Below are positions 1-5,452 of a stretch of 5,843 nucleotides of DNA, one piece after another. The DNA comes from an uncultured Actinomycetes bacterium. Lineage in GTDB: Bacteria; Actinomycetota; Actinomycetes; Mycobacteriales; Mycobacteriaceae. The stretch spans positions 1 to 5,843 of the forward strand of contig CAIWCQ010000152.1 in the NCBI GenBank assembly GCA_903911165.1. Reading direction: 5' to 3'. The position numbers were made by a program, and so were the translations under genes. The notes below the pieces were generated by a model that was not told where the DNA came from, ran no database searches, and worked only from the letters and a program-made list of their open reading frames with translations. Numbering within the stretch: position 1 is the stretch's first letter; the number at the start of each line of letters is the position of its first letter.

Positions 1-470
1 ATCGAGTTCAGGGCCACCAGCACCGCGGCGGCCTCGCGATCGCCACAGGCCAGGTCGTTCCAGATGATCACCATGGCGATGCAGCGGGCCAGGCCCACGA
101 TGATCAGCCCGGTGCGGTACTCCGGCAGATCCGGCAGAAACAGCCATGCCAGGGCGAACATCAGCGCCGGGCCGAGCACCCAGTTCAGGACCAGGGAGCT
201 GACCAGGAGCCTGCGGTCGCCGGTGACGGTGTCGAGGCGGTCGTAGCGCACCTTGGCCAGCACCGGGTACATCATGATCAGCAGACCCAGGGCGATCGGC
301 AGCGAGATGCCGTCGATCTGCACCTTCTCCAGCGCGGTGTTCAGTCCGGGGATCCACCGGCCCAACAGCAACCCCGCTGCCATCGCCACGCCGATCCACA
401 CCGGCAGGAAGCGATCCAGTGTGGACAGCCGGCCAGCCACCGGAGCTTCAGCGTTCGCTGTGCCGGTCAC
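1..470 (-). CDS. acr3: ACR3-type arsenite efflux permease, N-terminal part (cut by the left window edge)
   Basis: Inner-membrane permease that exports arsenite. I translated 156 codons from a GTG at 470-468 to the left edge. The protein shows several hydrophobic segments (about residues 22-40, 56-72, 88-112, 120-137 and one beginning near 145). It also has the segment LARCIAMVIIWNDLA (residues 128 onward), which is the hallmark of the ACR3 family; C130 matches the conserved functional cysteine. The start is chosen because the GTG overlaps the arsR stop in GTGA, a 4-nt overlap that suggests translational coupling, and a hydrophilic N-terminal tail of about 20 residues follows. A typical ACR3 has about 350-400 residues and ten membrane segments, so more than half is missing. 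In M. tuberculosis the homologous gene encodes an ACR3-ArsC fusion; whether that holds here cannot be seen. Family assignment is firm; full architecture is unknown. Confidence 0.9.
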   Translation of the reverse strand, partial: MTGTANAEAPVAGRLSTLDRFLPVWIGVAMAAGLLLGRWIPGLNTALEKVQIDGISLPIALGLLIMMYPVLAKVRYDRLDTVTGDRRLLVSSLVLNWVLGPALMFALAWLFLPDLPEYRTGLIIVGLARCIAMVIIWNDLACGDREAAAVLVALNS

Positions 471-841
471 ACCGAAACCCCTACAGCTGCAACCGAATCA
501 GCGCCCGTGCTCAACAACGTCGACAGCGCGGCCAGGGCTTCGGGCACCACCGCGTAGTACACCCAGGAGGCTTCGCGCCGCGAGGTCAGCAGTCCGGCGT
601 CGCGCAGCACCCTCAGGTGGTGCGACACCGTCGGTTGAGACACCTGAACTCCGGCGGAGACGTCGCACACGCAGGCCTCGCCCCCGGCATGACTGGCGAT
701 CGAACTGAGCAGACGCAGCCGGACCGGATCCGACAGCGCCTTGAACTTCGCGGCCATCTCCACCGCGGCCGCCGTGCTCAGCGGTTCGGACACCAATGGA
801 GCCACCGGACAGTTGTCCCGCCTCGACCGTTGATTCGACAT
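467..841 (-). CDS. arsR: ArsR/SmtB-family arsenic-responsive repressor
   Basis: A 124-residue winged-helix repressor expected to bind the ars promoter and release it when arsenite binds. The core reads FKALSDPVRLRLLSSIAS (residues 33-50), then the metal-site segment EACVCDV (55-61, with C57 and C59). The recognition helix follows at about 67-80 (VSQPTVSHHLRVLR), then the wing and a WVYYAVVPEAL segment. C57/C59 match the alpha-3 CxC site of classical ArsR, and a further Cys at position 11 could be a third thiolate ligand. The reading frame stays open upstream to 1345, but the ATG at 841 gives the normal family length and the expected N-terminus, so the upstream part is treated as a shadow of msrBA. 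It is the first gene of an operon with the arsenite pump. No Shine-Dalgarno sequence is visible, which fits a leaderless transcript. Confidence 0.93.
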   Translation of the reverse strand: MSNQRSRRDNCPVAPLVSEPLSTAAAVEMAAKFKALSDPVRLRLLSSIASHAGGEACVCDVSAGVQVSQPTVSHHLRVLRDAGLLTSRREASWVYYAVVPEALAALSTLLSTGADSVAAVGVSV

Positions 842-842
842 G

Positions 843-850
843 TATCGATA
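843..850. promoter_or_regulatory. Candidate ArsR operator half-site, palindrome TATCGATA
   Basis: A perfect 8-bp palindrome lies two bases upstream of the arsR ATG and overlaps the proposed -10. ArsR-family operators are usually AT-rich inverted repeats that overlap the promoter, and this is a notably AT-rich spot in GC-rich DNA. Eight bases is shorter than a full ArsR operator, so this may be only its core. Confidence 0.35.
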
Positions 851-877
851 TTGGCAGATGTGGAATCCGCGGGGCAA
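848..877 (-). promoter_or_regulatory. Probable arsR promoter (leaderless)
   Basis: On the minus strand a -35-like TTGCCC (877-872) is followed after 18 bases by a -10-like CAATAT (853-848). The -10 keeps the important A at its second and T at its sixth position. Transcription would then begin at or next to the arsR ATG (841-839), which explains the absence of a ribosome-binding site; leaderless mRNAs are common in mycobacteria. This is pattern matching only. Confidence 0.4.
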
Positions 878-961
878 GTTGAAAGGCGCGGATGACGTAT
901 CGGTGACCGTCGGCCCCGCATACGGGCGCGATGAGATCGAACTGGCGCACACTAGACGGCG

Positions 962-1918
962 ATGACCTACCGCAAGGATCCTGACGCGATCAAGGCGCTG
1001 ACGCCGGACCAGTACCGGGTGACGCAGCGCAACGGCACTGAGCGCGCGTACAGCGGCGAGTTCTGGCTTCATGACGAGCCGGGTATCTACGTCGACGTCG
1101 TCTCCGGAGAGCCACTGTTCGCCTCGGTCGACAAGTTCGACAGCCGCACCGGGTGGCCCAGCTTCACCAAACCGGTCGACGGCCGCAACGTCGTCACCAA
1201 ACGGGACTTCACGATGCTGTTCCCGCGCACCGAGGTGCGCTCGGCGCACGGCGACAGCCACCTCGGGCACGTGTTCAAAGACGGCCCGCGGAACCGCGGC
1301 GGGCTCCGGTACTGCATCAACTCCGCGGCCCTGCGGTTCGTTCACCGCGACGACCTCGAGGCGCAGGGCTACGGCGACTACGTCACACTATTCAGCAAGG
1401 AGGACAGCATGAGTGAGTACAAAACCGCGACCCTGGCCGGCGGTTGTTTTTGGGGCATGCAGGACCTGATCCGCCGCCAGCCGGGCGTGGTCTCGACGCG
1501 GGTGGGCTACACCGGCGGGCGCAATGCCAACGCAACCTACCGCAATCACCCCGGCCACGCCGAGGCCATTGAGATCGTCTACGACCCGGCGCAGACCGAC
1601 TACCGGGCACTGCTGGAGTTCTTCTTCCAGATCCACGACCCGTCCACCAAGGACCGGCAGGGCAACGACCTCGGAAGCAGCTATCGCTCGGCGATCTTCT
1701 ACGTCGACGACGAGCAGAAGCAGGTGGCACTCGACACCATCGCCGACGTCGACGCCTGCGGGCTGTGGCCCGGGAAGGTCGTCACCGAGGTGGCACCGGC
1801 CTCGGACTTCTGGGAGGCCGAACCCGAGCACCAGGACTACCTGCTGCGCATCCCCAACGGCTACACGTGTCACTTCCCGCGGCCGGGGTGGACGTTGCCG
1901 AAGCGCGAAATGGCGTAA
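962..1918 (+). CDS. msrBA: Bifunctional methionine sulfoxide reductase, MsrB-MsrA fusion
   Basis: A 318-residue enzyme that should reduce both stereoisomers of methionine sulfoxide, repairing oxidised proteins in the cytoplasm (no signal peptide). MsrB domain, about residues 1-145: GWPSF (64-68), [13 protein letters not shown] (93-105) with the active-site histidines, and catalytic C118 in RYCINSA. It lacks the two CxxC zinc motifs and has Thr63 where many MsrBs carry the resolving Cys, so it is a zinc-free, 1-Cys-like form. MsrA domain, about residues 150-318: catalytic C162 in GGCFWG, GYTGG (182-186), HAEAIEI (199-205), [16 protein letters not shown] (221-236), GSSYRSAIF (238-246) and a C-terminal resolving Cys, C303, in GYTCHF. 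The MsrA part closely resembles M. tuberculosis MsrA as I remember it. Most known fusions are ordered A-B; this one is B-A. The ATG at 962 is chosen because the MsrB motifs follow at normal spacing; its ribosome-binding site is poor. Confidence 0.93.
   Translation: MTYRKDPDAIKALTPDQYRVTQRNGTERAYSGEFWLHDEPGIYVDVVSGEPLFASVDKFDSRTGWPSFTKPVDGRNVVTKRDFTMLFPRTEVRSAHGDSHLGHVFKDGPRNRGGLRYCINSAALRFVHRDDLEAQGYGDYVTLFSKEDSMSEYKTATLAGGCFWGMQDLIRRQPGVVSTRVGYTGGRNANATYRNHPGHAEAIEIVYDPAQTDYRALLEFFFQIHDPSTKDRQGNDLGSSYRSAIFYVDDEQKQVALDTIADVDACGLWPGKVVTEVAPASDFWEAEPEHQDYLLRIPNGYTCHFPRPGWTLPKREMA
1397..1411 (+). promoter_or_regulatory. Internal Shine-Dalgarno and ATG at the MsrB/MsrA junction
   Basis: AAGGAGG (1397-1403) stands five bases before an in-frame ATG (1409-1411, residue 150 of the fusion). 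It is the strongest ribosome-binding site seen in the window, stronger than that of the gene's own start. The ATG opens a 169-residue product beginning [16 protein letters not shown], which is the natural N-terminus of a stand-alone MsrA. Either free MsrA is made alongside the fusion, or this is the relic of two genes whose intervening stop codon was lost. Confidence 0.65.
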
Positions 1919-2048
1919 CCCCCGCAGCCCTGTTCCCATGGACCGTGCCGGCCGTACTTGACTAGCCGCTCAGGCTTTTCTCAGGTACCATCAGCGAAGT
2001 CTTTTTCTCTGCTGGGCAGAGGTCTGCAGAGCGGTCGGGAGATTCAAC
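1919..2048 (+). promoter_or_regulatory. Leader region of the metalloprotease gene with a candidate -10 (TACCAT)
   Basis: The 130-base gap holds TACCAT at 1986-1991, a reasonable match to the mycobacterial -10 pattern TANNNT, which would give a leader of about 50 bases. TTGACT at 1958-1963 looks like a -35 but lies 22 bases away, too far for a standard pair. GGGAG at 2037-2041, seven bases before the GTG at 2049, is the ribosome-binding site that fixes the start of the next gene. No convincing intrinsic terminator for msrBA was found. Confidence 0.45.
2007..2031 (+). repeat. Small hairpin and repeated GCAGAG in the leader
   Basis: CTCTGC (2007-2012) is complementary to GCAGAG (2016-2021, three-base loop) and equally to a second GCAGAG (2026-2031). 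The RNA could therefore form either of two six-pair hairpins, the second ending six bases before the ribosome-binding site. A run of five T lies just upstream (2002-2006), the wrong side for a terminator. Function unknown; short stems arise by chance. Confidence 0.35.
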
Positions 2049-4550
2049 GTGAAACGAGCGTCGGCCCACGTCGGACGGGTTGGTGGTCTGGCTGTCGCGC
2101 TCGGAATCGGAGCCGCGATCGTCTCGGGCGGTGCGGGGCACGCCTGGGCGACCCCGGCCGAACCCTCCGACGCTGGGACGGAGGCCGCTTCGCCGGCCCG
2201 GGCGGACTCGGCAGGGCCAACTACCCGGACCCGCTGGAGCCGGCCCGCCGCCGAGACCGGGGCGCGCCGGGGCGAGCCGGGGTCGACGCCGCGCACAACC
2301 GCGCCGGCCCGGCCCGATCTGACGCCTGCCGGGAAGACCTCATCGTCGGCGGCCTCAGTAGCGATACCGGATCGCGTGACGGCACTGCCGAGCGTCAGCT
2401 CGACACCACGGGTCCCGCGGGTGCAGGCCGTGACCCGCGCCGTGACCGCAGCCGTGCAACCCATCGCAGCAGTGGCGACGGAGCAGCACAGTCCGGTCGC
2501 TAGCCAATCGGTGGCGCCGGTGTTGGTGGCGCCGACCGTTGCCGCACCGGTCATGGTGCAGGCTCCGGCCACCGCAAATGTGGACTCCGTGCTATCGCCG
2601 TTGTTCGGATCAGGGCCGAGTGCGCCGATGGAGTCACCGGTGTCGTGGATGGTCGCGGCGGTCGCACGACGCCAGAGCGGTGAGCCGAGAGCCGTTGCGC
2701 CGGCTGCATTTATCGCGACGACCGCACTGCCGGTCGCGTCGGTCGCGGCAGCCGCCGTGGTTGCGAACAAACCCCCGGTGATCCTTGACGTGCCATTGGG
2801 TGCCCCCAACGCCACCACCGGGGCAATCACCGGCACGGTGCGGGCGAGTGACCCCAACGGCGACCGGCTGACCTACCGGGCGACCACGTCGACCAAGGGC
2901 GCAGTGTCAATCACCTCCACCGGAGTGTTCATCTACACCCCGACGTCGACCGCCCGGCACGCCGCCGCCAAGGTCGGGGCCACCACCGCCGCCAAGACCG
3001 ACACCGTCACCGTCACGGTCACCGATTCCCAAGGTGCGTCGACCACTCGAGCGGTCACGGTGACGATCTCACCGACCAACGCCACCCCGGTGACCAACTC
3101 CACCGTCGGCCCCCCCAATGCCAGCACCGGCGTGGTCACCGGTTCAGTGACCGCGACAGACGCCAATAACGACCCGCTGACCTTCACCGCCCCCGCCACC
3201 ACGGCCAAGGGGTCGGTGACGGTCAACGCCCGCACCGGCGCATTCACCTACACCCCGACGGCGACGGCGCGCCACGCCGCGGCGAAAATCGGGGCCGTCA
3301 CCGCCGCCAAGACCGACACGTTCACCGTCACCGTCACCGACGGCTACGGCGGGACGGTTCCGGTCGCCGTGTCGGTGGCGATCAGCCCCAAGAACGCCGT
3401 TCCGGTCGCTGGAACCACGACGGTGGGCACTCCCGATACCTCGTCGAGTGTTGTCACCGGCAAGGTCAACGCCACCGACGCCGACAGCGACGCCCTGACG
3501 TTCAGCACGGCTGCTAAAACCACGAAGGGCGCGGTCAGTCTCAATACGGCCACCGGTGCATTCACCTACACCCCGAGTGAACCCTCCCGCGCGGTGCCGG
3601 GCACGGACACCTTCACGGTGACGATCACCGACGGCTACGGCGGGTCGACTCCGGTGGCGGTCTCGGTGCCGATCATCGGCAAAGCGCAGCAGGCCAAACT
3701 GACCTTCGTCTTCAACTACGGGACCGGGTCGCAGTACTGGACGTCGACGGCGAAGAGTTCGCTACAGACGGCGGCGAATCTGGTGGGCTCCTACATCGTG
3801 GTCAGCAAGCCCGTCACCCTCGTCTTCGATGTCACCGCGGAAAAATCTCCCAACTCGGCAACGCTGGCGTCGGCGGGCAGTGACCTGACCAGTGCCAGTG
3901 CCGGTTTCTTCAACACCGTAGTGCAGAACAAGATCCTCACCGGTGTGGACTCCAATGGCGCGGCTGCCGACGGATACATCGACGTGAACCTTGGAATAGC
4001 TTGGGCCTTCGGCGATTCCGTCAGTGGCAGTCAGTATGACTTCGTCTCGACCGCGATGCACGAACTGCTGCATTCCTTTGGTTTCCTGTCCTACGTCGAC
4101 GCGCCCGGCAGCAGCTGGAACTCTCGCGGCACCAACTGGACAAAGTTCGACAGCTTCATCGTGAACAAAAACAAGACGAAGGTCATCGGCACCGTCGTCA
4201 ACCGGAATCGGTGGAACACCGCTTACAACAGTAATCTCACCGGCGGTAACGCTGGGCTGTACTTCGGCGGACCGAACGCGATCGCCGTCTACGGCGGTCC
4301 GGTCCCGCTGTACACGCCCAGCCCCTGGGAGGCGGGGAGCTCGGTGACGCATCTGAATGACTCGACGTTCACCGGTGTCACGACACAACTGATGAACGCG
4401 TTGGCGGACACCGGCAAGGGCATCAGGACGCTCAGCGCAGTGGAACTGGCGATCTTCAAAGACCTCGGGTACGCCGTGGTTCCGGTCCCGGTGACCGCGA
4501 CCGCGTTGCTGTTCATCGGGTTGGTGTTCCTGCGCCGTCGGCCGCAGTAG
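2049..4550 (+). CDS. Secreted multidomain metzincin-like zinc metalloprotease with Ig/cadherin-like repeats
   Basis: An 833-residue exported protein. Residues 1-34 form a signal peptide (basic start, Ala/Gly-rich core, AWA before T35) of a type common in mycobacterial surface proteins. Residues 35-240 are Ala/Pro/Ser/Thr-rich and probably disordered. Three cadherin/VCBS-like repeats follow (about 241-344, 345-449, 450-543). The protease domain, about 548-808, has HELLHSFGF (671-679; zinc ligands H671 and H675, base E672). H768 (in GSSVTH) is the likely third ligand and LMNA (781-784) the likely Met-turn, followed by LSAVELAIFKDLGYAV, which resembles the end of matrixin-type domains. The residue after HExxHxxGxx is S681, so this is not the compact metzincin motif; the spacing resembles leishmanolysin (M8) and bacterial PEP-CTERM-associated proteases. 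The C-terminus has VPVP, a membrane-length hydrophobic stretch (about 815-828) and RRR. GTG start supported by GGGAG seven bases upstream. Substrate unknown. Confidence 0.85.
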   Translation: MKRASAHVGRVGGLAVALGIGAAIVSGGAGHAWATPAEPSDAGTEAASPARADSAGPTTRTRWSRPAAETGARRGEPGSTPRTTAPARPDLTPAGKTSSSAASVAIPDRVTALPSVSSTPRVPRVQAVTRAVTAAVQPIAAVATEQHSPVASQSVAPVLVAPTVAAPVMVQAPATANVDSVLSPLFGSGPSAPMESPVSWMVAAVARRQSGEPRAVAPAAFIATTALPVASVAAAAVVANKPPVILDVPLGAPNATTGAITGTVRASDPNGDRLTYRATTSTKGAVSITSTGVFIYTPTSTARHAAAKVGATTAAKTDTVTVTVTDSQGASTTRAVTVTISPTNATPVTNSTVGPPNASTGVVTGSVTATDANNDPLTFTAPATTAKGSVTVNARTGAFTYTPTATARHAAAKIGAVTAAKTDTFTVTVTDGYGGTVPVAVSVAISPKNAVPVAGTTTVGTPDTSSSVVTGKVNATDADSDALTFSTAAKTTKGAVSLNTATGAFTYTPSEPSRAVPGTDTFTVTITDGYGGSTPVAVSVPIIGKAQQAKLTFVFNYGTGSQYWTSTAKSSLQTAANLVGSYIVVSKPVTLVFDVTAEKSPNSATLASAGSDLTSASAGFFNTVVQNKILTGVDSNGAAADGYIDVNLGIAWAFGDSVSGSQYDFVSTAMHELLHSFGFLSYVDAPGSSWNSRGTNWTKFDSFIVNKNKTKVIGTVVNRNRWNTAYNSNLTGGNAGLYFGGPNAIAVYGGPVPLYTPSPWEAGSSVTHLNDSTFTGVTTQLMNALADTGKGIRTLSAVELAIFKDLGYAVVPVPVTATALLFIGLVFLRRRPQ
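2769..3080 (+). repeat. Ig/cadherin-like repeat 1 (coding)
   Basis: Encodes residues 241-344: KPPVILDV start, GAITGTVRASDPNGDRLTY core with the Asp/Asn pattern typical of calcium-binding cadherin-like folds, GVFIYTP, then TARHAAAKVGATTAAKTDT and the closing strands TVTVTVTDSQG. Boundaries are approximate. Confidence 0.8.
3081..3395 (+). repeat. Ig/cadherin-like repeat 2 (coding)
   Basis: Encodes residues 345-449 and is the closest relative of repeat 1. It shares the Ala/Lys-rich insertion TARHAAAKIGAVTAAKTDT and ends FTVTVTDGYGGT, then VAISPKN. DNA similarity to the neighbours is visible, for example TTCACCTACACCCCGA at 3243-3258, repeated at 3562-3577. Confidence 0.8.
3396..3677 (+). repeat. 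Ig/cadherin-like repeat 3 (coding), shorter form
   Basis: Encodes residues 450-543, with TGKVNATDADSDALTF, GAFTYTPS and DTFTVTITDGYGGS. It lacks the RHAAAK-type insertion of repeats 1 and 2 and is about nine residues shorter there (SEPSRAVPGTDT). It connects directly to the protease domain. Confidence 0.8.
4476..4547 (+). other. C-terminal tripartite sorting-signal-like tail of the metalloprotease
   Basis: Residues 810-833 read VVPVPV, then a hydrophobic stretch TATALLFIGLVFL, then RRRPQ at the extreme C-terminus. Short motif, membrane helix and Arg cluster is the layout of PEP-CTERM and LPXTG sorting signals. VPVP replaces the usual VPEP, and there is no LPXTG. It could equally be a simple C-terminal membrane anchor. 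Confidence 0.5.
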
Positions 4551-4587
4551 TCGATTCTTCCTCGACCCGGGTGTGCTGGTGCAGACT

Positions 4588-5451
4588 ATGACCGTGAAAG
4601 AGCGACTGACGGCGGTGCTGGCCGCCCTTTCCTTCTTCGGTGTTGTCGCCGGGGCGCCCGCGTCAGCGAATCCGATCGACCCACCGGGTGTGCTGACCTT
4701 CTCCGGTCTACCGCGCACCTACGTGGTGCATGCACCGCCCGGCCGACCCCCGGTGGCACTGGTGCTGAATCTGCACGGCTCCGGGATGACCGGTGCCGAT
4801 CAGGCCGGACTGACCGGCTACAACGCGATCGCCGATCAGTACGGATTCGTGGTGGCCTACCCCGACGGCATCGACCTCAGCTGGGCCGACGGCCGCGGTG
4901 CGTCGGTGCCCGACCGTCAGGGCATCGACGACGTGGGTTTCCTGACCGCGCTCATCGCCCGACTGTCGGCCGAATACGCGATCCCGCCCGGCAGGGTCTT
5001 CGTCACCGGCATGTCGGCCGGGGCGTTCATGGCCAACCGGCTGGCCTGTGATCGTGCCGATCTGGTCGCCGCGGTCGCGCCGGTCGCCGGAACCCTCGGC
5101 TCAGGCGTGCCGTGCGCTCCGTCGCGACCGGTATCGGTGCTGCAGATCCACGGCACCGGCGATCCGGTCGTGCCCTTCAACGGCGGTGGCATGGTCGGGC
5201 GCGGCGGGCCCAGCGACGTCGTGTCGGCTCCGGCGCTGGCGCAGCGGTGGTCGGCATTGGACGGCTGCCCGGGACCGCCGGTCGACGGTCCGCCTGCACC
5301 GGGGGAGGTTCAGCGCGCGATTGTGGTGGGTTGCGCGGGTGGCACCGTGGTGGAATTGGTCCGTATCGACGGCGGCGGTCACGTCTGGCCCGCCGGGCCG
5401 GCCATCAGCGCCTCCCACGCCAGCGCGCAGTTTTTCGCTACGCGCCCTTGA
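4588..5451 (+). CDS. Secreted alpha/beta-hydrolase esterase, PHB depolymerase / LpqC-like family
   Basis: A 287-residue exported hydrolase expected to cleave ester bonds in a polyester, feruloyl-type ester or lipid. The signal peptide ends near ASA (residues 25-27, before NP). No lipobox Cys follows, so it is predicted to be soluble and secreted, not a lipoprotein like LpqC. Numbered from this ATG, the oxyanion region is LNLHGSG (H63, G64), the nucleophile S143 lies in GMSAG, the acid is probably D192 in HGTGDPVVPF, and the catalytic His is H265 in GGGHVWP. GIDDVGFL (residues 113-120) is also typical of the family. Four cysteines (154, 176, 227, 249) could form two disulfides. The ATG at 4588 is chosen because it gives a compact basic signal-peptide start; GTG at 4573 and GTG at 4594 are alternatives, and none has a good ribosome-binding site. 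The gap of 37 bases after the protease gene suggests co-transcription. The substrate cannot be told from sequence. Confidence 0.85.
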   Translation: MTVKERLTAVLAALSFFGVVAGAPASANPIDPPGVLTFSGLPRTYVVHAPPGRPPVALVLNLHGSGMTGADQAGLTGYNAIADQYGFVVAYPDGIDLSWADGRGASVPDRQGIDDVGFLTALIARLSAEYAIPPGRVFVTGMSAGAFMANRLACDRADLVAAVAPVAGTLGSGVPCAPSRPVSVLQIHGTGDPVVPFNGGGMVGRGGPSDVVSAPALAQRWSALDGCPGPPVDGPPAPGEVQRAIVVGCAGGTVVELVRIDGGGHVWPAGPAISASHASAQFFATRP

Positions 5452-5452
5452 T

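Larger units (their letters stand above)
842..961. promoter_or_regulatory. Divergent regulatory region between arsR and msrBA
   Basis: These 120 bases separate the two divergent starts and must hold both promoters. The arsR-proximal end carries the promoter and palindrome described separately. Further right lies an inverted repeat, CGTAT at 896-900 and ATACG at 920-924, with 19 bases between the arms. It could be an operator or a hairpin in an msrBA leader, but five-base arms are weak evidence. No convincing -10/-35 pair for msrBA and no strong Shine-Dalgarno sequence before its ATG could be identified. Confidence 0.5.

Noticed and set aside
253..895. Plus-strand frames of 151 and 158 residues opposite acr3 and arsR
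   Set aside because: Shadows of two clearly recognised minus-strand genes.
842..1345. Upstream extension of the arsR frame to 1345 (292-residue version)
   Set aside because: The extra residues resemble nothing, overlie msrBA on the opposite strand, and ArsR proteins are normally 100-130 residues, matching the ATG at 841.
1388..1939. 183-residue minus-strand open frame opposite MsrA
   Set aside because: Antisense shadow of a well-conserved enzyme; no family resemblance.
1958..1991. TTGACT ... TACCAT as a complete sigma-A promoter
   Set aside because: The spacer is 22 bases, too long; only the -10-like TACCAT was kept as a candidate.
2001..2031. Intrinsic terminator for msrBA in the 2001-2031 hairpin
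   Set aside because: The T run precedes rather than follows the stem, and the stem is only six pairs.
1958..2503. 181-residue plus-strand frame overlapping the protease leader and N-terminus
   Set aside because: Arg-rich alternate frame of the Ala/Pro-rich linker; the competing frame has a signal peptide, ribosome-binding site and downstream domains.
1991..2857. 288-residue minus-strand open frame under the metalloprotease N-terminus
   Set aside because: Ala/Thr/Gly-only composition with no motif; it is the antisense of a GC-rich Ala/Pro coding region, where stops are rare.
3762..4718. 318-residue minus-strand open frame opposite the protease domain
   Set aside because: It lies antisense to the conserved HELLH and LMNA region, has no recognisable motif and is Arg/Val/Gly-rich as GC-rich shadows usually are.
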